This document shows positions 53,465 to 63,386 of a stretch of 64,000 bases of DNA, one piece after another. This stretch comes from DAIDKA01 sp963708865 (GTDB taxonomy: Bacteria; Pseudomonadota; Gammaproteobacteria; Steroidobacterales; Steroidobacteraceae): the NCBI GenBank assembly GCA_963708865.1, contig CAVPUC010000005.1, forward strand, positions 1-64,000, given 5' to 3'. The notes below the pieces were generated by a model. It worked only from the letters and a program-made list of their open reading frames with translations. It ran no database searches and was not told the DNA's origin. Both the position numbers and the translations under genes were made by a program. The first letter of the stretch is position 1. Each line of letters opens with the position of its first letter.

Positions 53465-54318
53465 GCCTTGTCCCGCTTCTGATAAATCTGCTCACCCGGG
53501 ACGAATTCATCGAAGGCACAGGCCTCCGTGGAGAACCGCAATGATTCCTTGGAGCCGATGCCGAGAAAGCCCTTGCGGCATAGCGCCTCGCGAAACAGCC
53601 GCAGCGCACGATCCTGCAGATCGCGATTGAAGTAGATCAGGACGTTGCGGCATGAGACCAGCTGCACTTCGGCAAAGACGCTGTCGGTGGCGAGGCTGTG
53701 GTCGGAAAATACGATACGGCGCCGCAGCGACTTGTCGAACACGGCCCGCCCGTAGGCGGCCACATAGTAGTCGGAAAGCGAGGAGCGTGCGCCGGAGCGT
53801 TGATGATTGTCGGTGAAGGCGGCAATGCGGTCGACGTCATAGACGCCTGCTTCGGCCTTCTGCAGCGTTTGCGGATTGATATCGGTCGCATAGATAAGCG
53901 TCCGTTCCAGCAGACCTTCTTCACGCAGGAGGATCGCCAGCGAATATACCTCCTCACCCGTGCTGCATCCTGCGACCCAGACCTTGAGGGAAGGATAGGT
54001 CCGCAGGTGCGGCAGCACCTTTTCGCGAAGGGCGCGGAAATAGCCCGGATCGCGGAACATTTCGCTCACCGGCACGGTTAGGAAGTTCAGCAGTGAGCCG
54101 AAAAATCCAGGCTCGTTCAACAGCCGGTCCTGGATCTGGGACAGCGTCTGGCATTCGAAGTGCACCATCGCCGCTCGCAGCCGTCGCTTGAGCGACGCTG
54201 CGGCGTAGCCCCGGAAATCATAGTGATACATCTGATATATCGCCTCAATCAGCAGCCGATACTCGATCTCCGAGCTCTTGCCGCCGGCGGCGGAGTTCTG
54301 CGCTATTTCGGCATCCAT
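53461..54318 (-). CDS. CheR-type protein-glutamate methyltransferase
   Basis: A 285-residue CheR. The N-terminal helical domain (about 15-85) includes MYHYDFRGYAAASLKRRLR. The SAM-binding domain has RDPGYFRALREKVLPHLRTY, VWVAGCSTGEEVYSLAILL, the acidic loop IYATDINPQTLQKAEAGVY, and FDLVSCRN-like VQLVSCRNVLIYF. It overlaps the hybrid kinase stop by 16 bp and CheB by four bases, so all four genes are one transcript. In the absence of receptors, CheR/CheB pairs beside hybrid kinases have been proposed to modify the kinase itself or other sensors. Confidence 0.88.
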   Translation of the reverse strand: MDAEIAQNSAAGGKSSEIEYRLLIEAIYQMYHYDFRGYAAASLKRRLRAAMVHFECQTLSQIQDRLLNEPGFFGSLLNFLTVPVSEMFRDPGYFRALREKVLPHLRTYPSLKVWVAGCSTGEEVYSLAILLREEGLLERTLIYATDINPQTLQKAEAGVYDVDRIAAFTDNHQRSGARSSLSDYYVAAYGRAVFDKSLRRRIVFSDHSLATDSVFAEVQLVSCRNVLIYFNRDLQDRALRLFREALCRKGFLGIGSKESLRFSTEACAFDEFVPGEQIYQKRDKA

Positions 54319-57300
54319 ACTCGGATCAGCGACAACAGTTTGTCGACATCCAGGGGCTTGGCGATATAGTCGTTGGCACCGGCAGCCATGCAGGCGTCAA
54401 GATCGTCCTGCATCGCCTTCGCGGTCAAAGCGATGATCGGAAGCTTCTTCCACTGCGGTCGCTTGCGGATCTCTCGCATGGCGGTGAGGCCGTCCATCTC
54501 CGGCATCATGATGTCCATCAGTACCAGATCGATGCGATCCGAATCGCGACCCATCGCCGCCGTCAAAGTGTCCAACGCCTCTCGGCCATTGCGAGCAATC
54601 TGTACCTTTGCGCCCTTTGGCTCCAGCACGCTCGTCAGTGCAAAGATATTGCGGACGTCGTCTTCGGCGACCAGAATTCGCCGGTCTTCAAATGCGCTGT
54701 CCTGTTCGCGCGCGATTTTCAGCATCCGCTGCCGATCCGCCGGGAGCGTCGACTCGACTTGGTGAAGAAACAGGGTCACCTCATCGAGTAACCGCTCAGG
54801 GGAGCGCGCGTCCTTGAGAATGATCGATTTCGAGAAACGCCGCAGTTTCTGCTCCTCATCCGCACTCAATGCTCGGCCGGTATAGACGATGACGGGAGGA
54901 ACGGACACACCCGCCTGTTCCGCCATGCGTTCGAGCAGTTCGAAGCCGCTGAAGTCGGGCAAGCTCACGTCCATGACCATGCAATCGAAGGTCGTGCTAC
55001 GCAGGGCATCGAGCGCCTTGCCTGCGCTCTCAACGCCCGTAATCTGCAGATCGGCCATGGCGAGCAGCTCGCGAATGCTTTCGCGCTGACGTTCGTCGTC
55101 TTCCACGACCAGCACCCGGCGGACGTTCTGTGAAAGCTTGGTTTCCAGGCGCCGCAGCGCCTCGATGAGTTCCTCGCGCGTCACGGGCTTCAGGGCGTAG
55201 CCGACTGCGCCAAGCTCGAGCGCCCCATGCGCGTGATCCGCGACCGACGCCATATGCACCGGAATATGCCGTGTCGCGGCATTGCGCTTCAGCTGCTCCA
55301 GGACTCCAAGACCGGAATGGTCGGGAAGGTTTACGTCGAGCAGGATCGCGCTCGGCCGGAACTCCATGGCGGCAAGCAGCCCCTCGTTGGCCGAATGGGT
55401 GACGATGCACTGAAAATTCATTTCGCGCGCAAGGTCGCGCAGGATCGCGGCGAAGGCAACGTCATCCTCGATGACCAGGATAAGCCGTGAATTCGGCAGC
55501 AACCGCCCACGGTCATCTTCAATCTGCGCGGCTTGCATGCGGCGCGCGGGCGGGGGCGTGGGGCGGGGCGAAAAGTTTCTGCTCGATTCAGGCCAGCTGG
55601 GTGGGGCCCGTTCCCCGTCGGGTTGAAGCGCTGCCCTTGGCAGGACATGCGGCAGCGTCAGGGTAAAGACGCTGCCTTTACCGGGAATGCTCTGCAGGGT
55701 GATCTCGCCGCCCAGGCGTCGAGCCAGGTCCCGGGAGATCGAAAGTCCGAGGCCCGTGCCGCCGAACTTGCGATGAATGCTGCCATCGGCTTGCTGAAAT
55801 GCCTCGAAGATATTGCGATGCTGGCTTTCGGGAATGCCGACACCCGTATCGGTCACCGCGAATGCGATGCGGCCCGCGGCTGAGGAGACCTGCAGGGAAA
55901 CCTCGCCGTGTTCGGTAAACTTCACCGCGTTAGAGCACAGATTCTTCAGGATTTGCCCCAGGCGCTGCGGATCGGTCTCGATCGTCTCCGGCGTCCCGGG
56001 CTGGACCACCGCGCTGAACCTAAGTCCGGATTTCTCGGCCAGAGGCTGGAACAACTTGTTTTGCTGCTCGACGGCTTCGGCAATGTTCACCGCCTGCGGC
56101 TTCAGATCGATCTTTCCGGCCTCGATCTTTGCTAGATCGAGCACATCGTTGATCAGTGCCAGCAGGTCATTGCCGGCGGTGGAGATGGTGCGGGCAAATT
56201 TGACCTGCTGTTCGGTGAGATTGCCGTCCTTGTTGTCGGCCAGGAGCTTCGCGAGAATCAGCGTTGAATTGAGCGGTGTGCGCAGTTCGTGACTCATGTT
56301 GGCCAGAAACTGGCTCTTGTACAGATTGGCTCGTTCGAGGTCCGCTGCGCGCTCGAGCAGCAGGTTCTGCTGATTCTCGAGCGCACCTTTTTGTTCCTCG
56401 AGCATCTGCGCCTGCTCTTCGAGCTGGGAGTTCGTTTGCTCGAGCTCCGCCTGTTGCGCTTCCATCTGTCGCCTGGGATTCCCGGAGCGCCCGACTTTGT
56501 TCGTCGAGTTCCTCGTTGTTGACGCGCAGCTCCTCCTGCTGGGTCTGCAGCTCCTCGGCCTGCCGCTGTGTTTCCTCCAGCAGCTCCTCAAGCTGAGTGC
56601 GATCCTTGGACGAGCGCACGGCAACGGCAATCATCTCCGACAACGACGCGAGCAACTGCTGCTGCGCCTCATCGGCACGTCCGAGAAAGCCGAACTCGAC
56701 CGCGGCGTGCACGGTGCCATCTACGCTTGCGGGGGCAATCAACACTTCCCGCGCCACGCCGTGGCCAGTCCCAGAGCTGATGGGCAGGTAGTCTTGCGGA
56801 ACCTCGACAAGGTGCAGCGGCTGATTGTCCTTCACGACCTGTCCAATGAGGCTGTCACCGCGGCGGATCGAGGCATTCGGCAGGTGTGTCGGCAGCGCAT
56901 AGCCGGCGAAGCGCCGAAAACGATCGGGTCCGTCAGTGATGTAAATCGCCGCGATCTGCGCCCCCACATACGGCGCGAGAAAGCTCACTATGCTGTCGCC
57001 GAGGCGTTCCAGCGTCTGATCACCCTGGATGCGCTCGCTGAGACCCATTCGTCCCGCCCGCAGCCAGGACTGCAACTGGCGCGCCCGATAGTCGCGGGAA
57101 ACCAGGGTTGCGGCGGCAGCAATCAGCAACAGCAGAATACCCGAGCCGATCCACGTGACGCTCGTGGAGAACTGCGCGGTACGCCGCCATTCCTCTTGGC
57201 GCTGCGCCAGTTGTGCCCGGTCGGTGTTCTGGATGTCATCAATGAGCGCGCGAATCCGGTCCATCAGCACCTTACCGCGATCCGTTCTGACGATCGCCAG

Positions 57301-57732
57301 GGCCGCCTCCGACTTTCCCGCCCGTTTCAGATTAATCGTGCTGAGCAATTCATCGAGCTTGGCGGCAACCAGTCCTTGCAATTGATCCAGCCGCTGCGTC
57401 TGCTCGGGGCTCTTTTGCGTTAGTGTCCGTATCCGAGCGAGTTCACCTTCAATCGCGGCCTTACCGGAGTTGAAGGGCGCAAGATATGCTTCGTCGCCGG
57501 TGAGCAGGAACCCGCGCTGGCCCGTCTCCGCATCCTTGGCGCTCGAGAGGAGATTCTGATTCTCGACGATGAGTTCGACGCCCTGCGTCACCGCATCTGC
57601 CGCCGCGCTGCTTCTGATCTGTGCCTGATAAGACACGGCGGCCATCACGATGACGGCGACGACCGCGGCTACAAAACCTGCGAAAACAGACGAGGGCAAG
57701 GGCATGCCCGGATGAGCCAACGAACGGGTCAT
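54303..57732 (-). pseudogene. large hybrid histidine kinase (CHASE3-GAF-HisKA-HATPase-REC-REC-REC) with a one-base frameshift
   Basis: Repaired length is about 1142 residues. From ATG 57732: helix 1 (SSVFAGFVAAVVAVIVMAAVSY), a CHASE3 periplasmic domain with AKDAETGQRGFLLTGDEAYLAP, helix 2 (GSGILLLLIAAAATLVS), a GAF domain (about 230-370) and a coiled coil. In the coiled coil an extra base at 56468-56472 moves the frame. The second frame has HisKA (LANMSHELRTPLNSTLILAKLL), HATPase (VTDTGVGIPESQ, FGGTGLGLSISRDL), and three receivers with phosphoacceptor Asp in ILLDVNLPDHSG, MVMDVSLPDFSG and LVLMDIMMPEMDG. The break is in an alpha-helical linker and the gene is otherwise complete. Confidence 0.85.
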
Positions 57733-57966
57733 GAGGAGATTCTCGTCGGGGACCAGTGGCGAATTGTAGTGGCGGCCCCATGGGCCGTTCGGGTCGGTTC
57801 GAAAAAAATTATAGCATCGGGCCTAGGATGAGGCGCCCGAGCCCGACTTCTTGGGCGGCTACAGTCTGCGGGTGCCGGCTACACACAACGTCACCGCCGG
57901 CTGTCAGTCGACGCCTGAAATCAATGTAGGAATCGACTGGCAGACGGACCGACCGAAGTCGCCGGT

Positions 57967-58545
57967 TTAGGGTGCGCGGTATAGGTTCGAGGCGCGCAGG
58001 TTTTGTGTACTTTTGGTGGCGCTCCATTGGCTGCGCCGCTCGCGGGCTCGCTGCAGCAGCAATGCGGCGACTTTCTCCCGGCCTTCGGCCTGGGTGGTGC
58101 CGGCCGGAAATTCGAAGACTTCGGTCCGATCAAACGGGTTTCTCACCAGCACCGACTCTTTCTGAGCGCTGGTGGGCGAGGGCGGCGGCATTGCAGGCAA
58201 TGCCGGGCGAGCAATGCTGGAGCTGCGGCCGTTGGCAGCTATTGCCGGTGCAGGAGGCTGGCCGAACAGGTGATCAACGCTCCACCAAACGAAGAGCGCG
58301 AAGGCGGCGAACGCCGCGGCGCTGCACGCCATTTCTGAAACTGAAGTCTTTGTGCCGTCGCGAAATGGCGGCGCAATGTAATCCTTCGAGCTGATCTGCG
58401 CGGGCGGCTCAACAGGCGCCTCGGCGGGTAGAGCAAGCTGTGCCGCTTCGGCAGCGTGTGCCAGGCCGAGCAAATCTTCAGTGGTCAGCTGAAGTTCAAT
58501 GGTGTCGTCGCCTACCGTGGCTAAGGCCGTGCCCTGGTTATTCAC
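57967..58545 (-). CDS. single-TM protein of unknown function
   Basis: A 192-residue protein starting with GTG 58545, preceded by GGGAGAGGAAAG. The frame is open a further 79 codons upstream but that part lacks coding character. The N-terminal 80 residues are acidic and cytoplasmic (TVGDDTIELQLTTEDLLGLAHAAEAAQL). One transmembrane helix follows (SAAAFAAFALFVWWSVDHLF), then a Pro-rich linker and a periplasmic C-terminus (VRNPFDRTEVFEFPAGTTQAEG, LLQRARERRSQW). The last part has an FPAGTTxxEA pattern seen in other small membrane proteins. No domain is recognised. Confidence 0.55.
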   Translation of the reverse strand: MNNQGTALATVGDDTIELQLTTEDLLGLAHAAEAAQLALPAEAPVEPPAQISSKDYIAPPFRDGTKTSVSEMACSAAAFAAFALFVWWSVDHLFGQPPAPAIAANGRSSSIARPALPAMPPPSPTSAQKESVLVRNPFDRTEVFEFPAGTTQAEGREKVAALLLQRARERRSQWSATKSTQNLRASNLYRAP

Positions 58546-58803
58546 AGATCTTTCCTCTCCCTTGCCACGAAGGTTATAGGCACCGCGCCCGGCGTCTGTA
58601 GGACGCCGCCCAGTGAGCGCGGATAACCGGCGCGTCGGTTCAACATAACTGCGGCAACTCGATGAATGTATGGCCCCAATAAGAGAAATGCGCCCCCGGG
58701 CATGTTGCGACGGCCATGACAATACGGCCATCATCGGCATACTCTTACCGCGATAACGTATGCAGCATGATAAAGATGACATTGATGTGAAGGAGCGCGC
58801 GCA

Positions 58804-59748
58804 ATGAACCGGCCAGCGACGCGGAGGGCCATTCGGATTTCAGAATTTGGTGGCCCGGAGGTATTGCGCCTCGAGAGCATTCCAGTTCCCATTCCGGGCG
58901 CGGGGGAGTTGCTGGTGAAAGTTGCGGCCGCCGGCGTGAATCCGGTGGACTACAAGATCCGCGCCGGAAAGTACCCTGCCGTCAAGCAGGACAAGCTGCC
59001 TTACGTGCTTGGTCGCGATGTCGCCGGCACGGTGGTGGAATGCGGCGCATCGACGCCGGGGTTTTCCGAGGGCGACAGCCTGTTTGCGATGCCGGGAATC
59101 GAGCGCGGCGGTTATGCGGAATACTCGGTGGTCAAGGCCAGCGAAGCCGCAGCAAAGCCCGCTTCACTGAATTTCATTCAGGCGGGCGGCGTGCCGTTGG
59201 CGGCGCTGACGGCGTGGCAGGGACTGTTCAAGCATGGAAACCTGAAGGCAGGCCAGCGCGTTCTCATCCATGGCGGATCGGGCGGGGTGGGCCACTTTGC
59301 CATTCAATTCGCCAAGGCGAAAGGCGCCTACGTCGCCACTACGGCATCATCCGCGCAGCTCGATTTCGTCCGCCGCCTCGGTGCTGATGAGGTCATTGAT
59401 TACAAGGCACAGCGCTTCGAAGACATCCTCAAACAGATCGATGTGATTTTCGATTTGGTGGGAGGCGAGACACAGGAACGGTCCTGGGCGGTGTTGAAAC
59501 AGGGCGGAATTCTGGTTTCGACGCTGACCGAACCATCCCAGGCGCAGGCAGCGCGCCACGGGGCGAAGGGCATGCGCTATACCGTGACGGAAAGCGGCGC
59601 GGATCTCGCCAGCATTGGCGGCCTGATCGACGCGGGCAAGGTGCGCCCGGTCATTACCAAGACATACCAGCTCGAGGATGCCGCCGCGGCGCAGCAGTAT
59701 CTGGAGCACGAGCATCCGCCAGGCAAAGTCGTGATGTCGGTTGGCTAG
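58804..59748 (+). CDS. NADPH:quinone oxidoreductase-like MDR protein
   Basis: A 314-residue zinc-free medium-chain dehydrogenase/reductase of the quinone oxidoreductase group. Landmarks are IRISEFGGPEVLRLE, AAAGVNPVDYKIRAGKYP, YVLGRDVAGTVVECG, and the nucleotide motif VLIHGGSGGVGHFAIQFAKAKGAYVATT. It lacks the cysteine-rich structural zinc lobe of alcohol dehydrogenases. It should reduce quinones or alpha,beta-unsaturated carbonyls with NADPH. It is convergent with the TPP-enzyme gene, whose stop overlaps its own by four bases. Confidence 0.87.
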   Translation: MNRPATRRAIRISEFGGPEVLRLESIPVPIPGAGELLVKVAAAGVNPVDYKIRAGKYPAVKQDKLPYVLGRDVAGTVVECGASTPGFSEGDSLFAMPGIERGGYAEYSVVKASEAAAKPASLNFIQAGGVPLAALTAWQGLFKHGNLKAGQRVLIHGGSGGVGHFAIQFAKAKGAYVATTASSAQLDFVRRLGADEVIDYKAQRFEDILKQIDVIFDLVGGETQERSWAVLKQGGILVSTLTEPSQAQAARHGAKGMRYTVTESGADLASIGGLIDAGKVRPVITKTYQLEDAAAAQQYLEHEHPPGKVVMSVG

Positions 59749-61619
59749 GCCTTCAGTTGATCCGGCTTCAGCGGCGGCTCATTCGCATCAACGATGGCCT
59801 CAAGAATAGCCGCCCGCGGCGAACGCAGTGTACTGGCGATGGCACTGCGCACCTCGTCCGGCGCGCTACAGCGGAAGCCGTCCGCGCCACAGGCCCGCGC
59901 GAACGCGACGAAGTCGATGGGCGACAAATCGCACCCATATTCTGGATTTCCCAGGTCGCGTTGTTCGAATTTAACCTCGGCCAGGCTGTTGTTCTTCAGA
60001 AGGATGATCTTGACCGGCAGCTGATGCTGAACGGCCGTCGCGAGTTCAGCCATCAATTGCGCGAAGCCGCCGTCGCCGACTACGCAGACGCATTGGCGAT
60101 TGGGCCAGGCCAGCTGCGCGGCGATCGCGAACGACAAACCCGGTCCCATGCTGGCGAGCATGCCGGTGCCGGTGAAGGACTGGCGGGCGCGCAGCCGGAT
60201 ATGGCGTGCGGCGAAGTGCGTATTGGCGCCGCAGTCGAGCGATATGACGGCATCATCATCCAGTGCATCGCTGAGCGCCCGAATGACCATCTGCGGTCGT
60301 AGCGGCGAGCGTGACGTGGCTTCGATGCGCTCGATCAACGCGTTCCAGTCCCGAAGCTGTGCCTGCGCGTCCGTGAGGAATACCCGATCCGCTTTTGCTT
60401 GGAGCATCGGCAGCAATGCGGTGAGGGTCTGTTCGACATCCCCGACCAGTCCGACATCGACCGGATAGCGCAGCCCGATCCGGTCCGCCTTGAGGTCAAC
60501 CTGTACGCCGCGTGCGGCACCGGGCTTCGGGTACGAATCCATCCACGGCATGGTTGATCCGAGGATCAGCACCGTGTCGCAATGATGCATCGCCCATTCC
60601 GAAGCCTGGGTGCCCAGATGCCCGATACCGCCCGTGCAGTACGGCGAGTCATCCGGTATCACCGCTTTCCCCAGCAGCGCCTTGGCGACGGGCGCGGCGA
60701 GTTTTTCGGCGACGGCAAGGACCTCGTCGCGGGCGCGCAGTGCGCCTTGACCGGCAAGAATCGCGACCCGGGTACCGCGGTTTAGGATGTCGGCCGCTGC
60801 CCGCAGTTGCGCTTGGGCAGGGGCATCCGCAAGCGGCATCCATGCATCAGCAGTCCGCGCGCCGTGATTTTCCGTCGAAGGTTTATCCGCGCTGAGCGGC
60901 ATTGCCTGCACATCCTTGGCGATGGTGAGGTGTGCGACGCCATGATCGCCCAACGCCGCCCGACAGGCACGGTTGGCGATGAGCAGGGCATGCGCCGGAC
61001 CGCTGATCTCGACATTGAAACAGGCGACATCCGCCATGAGCGCCCTGGTATCGACGCTCTGCATGAACCGCACACCGCCCAGATCGTGAAAGGTAGTGCC
61101 GGTGATTGCGACGACCGCAGCACCATCAAAGTGGGCGTCGTACAGGCCATTGAGCAGATGCACCGCGCCAGGTCCGGTCGTCCCCAGGCATACGCCGAGC
61201 TTTCCCGTATGTTTTGCGAAGCCGCTGGCCATGAAGGCCGCCGCCTCCTCGTGCCGCACGCCGATATACCGAATACGGTCCTGGCGTTTGCGCAGTGCCT
61301 CGATGATGGGGTTGATGCCATCGCCCACAATGCCGAAGACGAACGGAGCCCCCCACCTGATGAGCGTTTCCACCAGGATGTCGGCAGTGGTGGCATCGCC
61401 CGCTGGCTGCCACAGCGTTGATGCCAGACGCGCATTGGACAGGGCGGCTTCATCGGCTGCCCGTGCCGCTGCTGCCGCGGAGGGTGGTGTGGCGGCCTGC
61501 GCCAGGGACGCCGCGCCGGTGAGCGCGAGGGCCGCACAGCCCGTCACACTCGAGCGGTACAGGAACTCCCGGCGCGGCAGTCTCTCGGGCGCTCCGTCAA
61601 GCGACGATGGACCCTTCAT
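59745..61619 (-). CDS. Tat-signalled thiamine-diphosphate enzyme (pyruvate oxidase/acetolactate synthase-like)
   Basis: A 624-residue TPP enzyme with the usual three domains (Pyr, central, PP). The catalytic Glu region is IGVRHEEAAAFMASGFAKHT, followed by GTTGPGAVHLLNGLYDAHFD. The TPP-Mg motif runs from VGDGGFAQ to LKNNSLAEVKFEQRD. At the N-terminus, however, RLPRREFLYRSSVTGCAALALT is a twin-arginine signal ending near LAQA-AT, so it is probably exported after folding with its cofactors. A frame is open to 61679, but ATG 61619 lies seven bases after the upstream stop. The pyruvate-oxidase group decarboxylates pyruvate to acetate with FAD; the substrate here is unknown. Confidence 0.83.
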   Translation of the reverse strand: MKGPSSLDGAPERLPRREFLYRSSVTGCAALALTGAASLAQAATPPSAAAAARAADEAALSNARLASTLWQPAGDATTADILVETLIRWGAPFVFGIVGDGINPIIEALRKRQDRIRYIGVRHEEAAAFMASGFAKHTGKLGVCLGTTGPGAVHLLNGLYDAHFDGAAVVAITGTTFHDLGGVRFMQSVDTRALMADVACFNVEISGPAHALLIANRACRAALGDHGVAHLTIAKDVQAMPLSADKPSTENHGARTADAWMPLADAPAQAQLRAAADILNRGTRVAILAGQGALRARDEVLAVAEKLAAPVAKALLGKAVIPDDSPYCTGGIGHLGTQASEWAMHHCDTVLILGSTMPWMDSYPKPGAARGVQVDLKADRIGLRYPVDVGLVGDVEQTLTALLPMLQAKADRVFLTDAQAQLRDWNALIERIEATSRSPLRPQMVIRALSDALDDDAVISLDCGANTHFAARHIRLRARQSFTGTGMLASMGPGLSFAIAAQLAWPNRQCVCVVGDGGFAQLMAELATAVQHQLPVKIILLKNNSLAEVKFEQRDLGNPEYGCDLSPIDFVAFARACGADGFRCSAPDEVRSAIASTLRSPRAAILEAIVDANEPPLKPDQLKA

Positions 61620-61626
61620 CGGTGTC

Positions 61627-62931
61627 TCACGGTCCGGCTGCCGAGACACGCCAGACAGCGTTGCCGGTATCATCGGCAATCAACAAGGCACCTCGTGCAT
61701 CTACCGCGAGCCCCACCGGTCGGCCTCGCGCTTTGTCGCCGTCGACCAGAAAGCCGGTGACTGCGTCTTCCGGTAGCCCCGCCGGCCGCCCATTCGCAAA
61801 CGGCAGGTACACGACCTTGTAGCCATTGAGGACGCTGCGATCCCAGCTGCCGTGCTCGCCAATGAAGGCACCGCCACGATAATGCGCGGGGAGATTAGTG
61901 CCGCCATAAAAAACGAGGCCAAGTGGGGCCACGTGCGAGCTTAAGGCGTAGTCAGGCGCAATGGCTGCTGCGACGAGATCCGGTCGCTGCGGCTTAACGC
62001 GCGGATCCAGATGCTGCCCGTAGTAGCTGTACGGCCAGCCGTAGAAAGCGCCATCCTTAACCGAGGTCAGATAATCGGGAACGAGATCCGGACCCAACTC
62101 GTCTCGCTCATTGACCACCGCCCACAGAACATGGGTCTGAGGCTCGAACTGCAGGCCATTCGGATTGCGCAGTCCGGTCGCATATTCGCGATGCGCGCCG
62201 GTGGCGCGATCAATCTCCCAGATGGAGGCGCGACCAATTTCCGCCTGGATGCCGTTCTCGGTGATATTGCTGTTGGAGCCGACGCCCGCATACAGCTTGG
62301 TTCCATCGGGACTCGCGGTGAGGCTTTTGGTCCAGTGATGATCGATTGGACCGCCCGGTAGCTCGCACAGCGTGACACCCGCGGCCGTGATCTGCGTCTG
62401 CCCGGTGGTATAAGGAAAGCGCACCACCGCGTCGGTATCCGCCACGTACAGGTCGTTGCCGACGAGCACGACGCCGAACGGTGAATGCAGGTTGTCGAGG
62501 AACACCGTTTTCAGATCCGGCACGCCGGTTCCCTGGCTGTCGCGGAACAGCAGGATCCGCTGTCCCGGCTTGGTGCGCGAATGCGCCATCTTCTCGATCC
62601 AGTTCATGACCAGCTCTTTCGGCCGGCTGACTGGCCCCGGAGGGCCGCCGGTCTCCACCACGAGCACATCACCATTTGGCAGGACATAAAGGGAGCGCGG
62701 ATTGGCGAGGTTTGTGGCAAAAGCCTGTATCTGCAGCCCGGGCGCGACAGTGGGCGTCGCGCCGCGCCACCCCACCACCTTCGCCACATGCATGGGCGGC
62801 AGCAGATATTGATGGATGGGAGGCAGATAGGGGTCATGCCCGAATTGGCGCTGCGGGTCGATCGGCTTGGGACCGCAGGCGCTGAGCGCAAGGAGAAGGA
62901 CGGGCCAGATTCCCAATGAAAGCGACCTCAC
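61627..62931 (-). CDS. sorbosone/glucose dehydrogenase-like lipoprotein (beta-propeller)
   Basis: A 434-residue protein with a lipoprotein signal (LLLALSAC-GP). The mature part is a beta-propeller of the PQQ-dependent sugar/sorbosone dehydrogenase group: LQIQAFATNLANPRSLYVLPNGDVLVVETGG, FGVVLVGNDLYVADTDAVVRFPY, LYAGVGSNSNITENG, GLRNPNGLQFEPQT, and FIGEHGSWDRSVLNGYKVVYLPF. The last is a hallmark of the family. It probably oxidises an aldose or sugar aldehyde in the periplasm with PQQ; no PQQ biosynthesis gene is in the window. It overlaps the DUF2231 gene by four bases and is followed by the TPP-enzyme gene after seven. Confidence 0.85.
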   Translation of the reverse strand: MRSLSLGIWPVLLLALSACGPKPIDPQRQFGHDPYLPPIHQYLLPPMHVAKVVGWRGATPTVAPGLQIQAFATNLANPRSLYVLPNGDVLVVETGGPPGPVSRPKELVMNWIEKMAHSRTKPGQRILLFRDSQGTGVPDLKTVFLDNLHSPFGVVLVGNDLYVADTDAVVRFPYTTGQTQITAAGVTLCELPGGPIDHHWTKSLTASPDGTKLYAGVGSNSNITENGIQAEIGRASIWEIDRATGAHREYATGLRNPNGLQFEPQTHVLWAVVNERDELGPDLVPDYLTSVKDGAFYGWPYSYYGQHLDPRVKPQRPDLVAAAIAPDYALSSHVAPLGLVFYGGTNLPAHYRGGAFIGEHGSWDRSVLNGYKVVYLPFANGRPAGLPEDAVTGFLVDGDKARGRPVGLAVDARGALLIADDTGNAVWRVSAAGP

Positions 62932-63386
62932 GAGGGGACCTCACGCACACCCACACCATGCCGGTAGACCATGCTCCAGCCGTTCCAGGCGCTGAGCGCG
63001 AGAATCAATACCACGAGCGTCGAGAGAATCAGGCCCGCCGGCACCACCGACGTATAGGCGTCCCGCGTATGAACCAGCACATTGAATAACGCCAGTACCA
63101 GTACCGCACCATTGCCCAGCACATGGATCCACGCGGCGCGAAGCTGCCGTATGCGGGCATCACTCAGGAAGTCGACGAGTCCGGCCAATACGGCAAAGAC
63201 GGAGATAACCAAGCCGACGGTCAGGAGCCACGCCGACATGTCTGCCCATGGCATCGCTGCGGTTCGCCAGTAGATGATGTCGGTGACGAACGTGCCCCCG
63301 AAACAGACCATTGGTATGGGCACCAGCATGACGTGCAGTGGATGAGAGCGAACGCTCGCGGCCGAACGGGGGTGGGGACTCGGCAT
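62928..63386 (-). CDS. DUF2231-family membrane protein
   Basis: A 152-residue protein with four predicted helices, matching DUF2231: HPLHVMLVPIPMVCFGGTFVTDIIYW, WLLTVGLVISVFAVLAGLVDFL, VLVLALFNVLVHTRDAY, and the terminal LSTLVVLILALSAWNGWSMVYRHGVGV. The family is often found with periplasmic sugar dehydrogenases or cytochromes and probably binds haem or anchors such an enzyme. Here it is the first gene of a three-gene operon. The start is ATG 63386; the region upstream contains GGCGCGTCCCA without a clear Shine-Dalgarno. Confidence 0.82.
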   Translation of the reverse strand: MPSPHPRSAASVRSHPLHVMLVPIPMVCFGGTFVTDIIYWRTAAMPWADMSAWLLTVGLVISVFAVLAGLVDFLSDARIRQLRAAWIHVLGNGAVLVLALFNVLVHTRDAYTSVVPAGLILSTLVVLILALSAWNGWSMVYRHGVGVREVPS

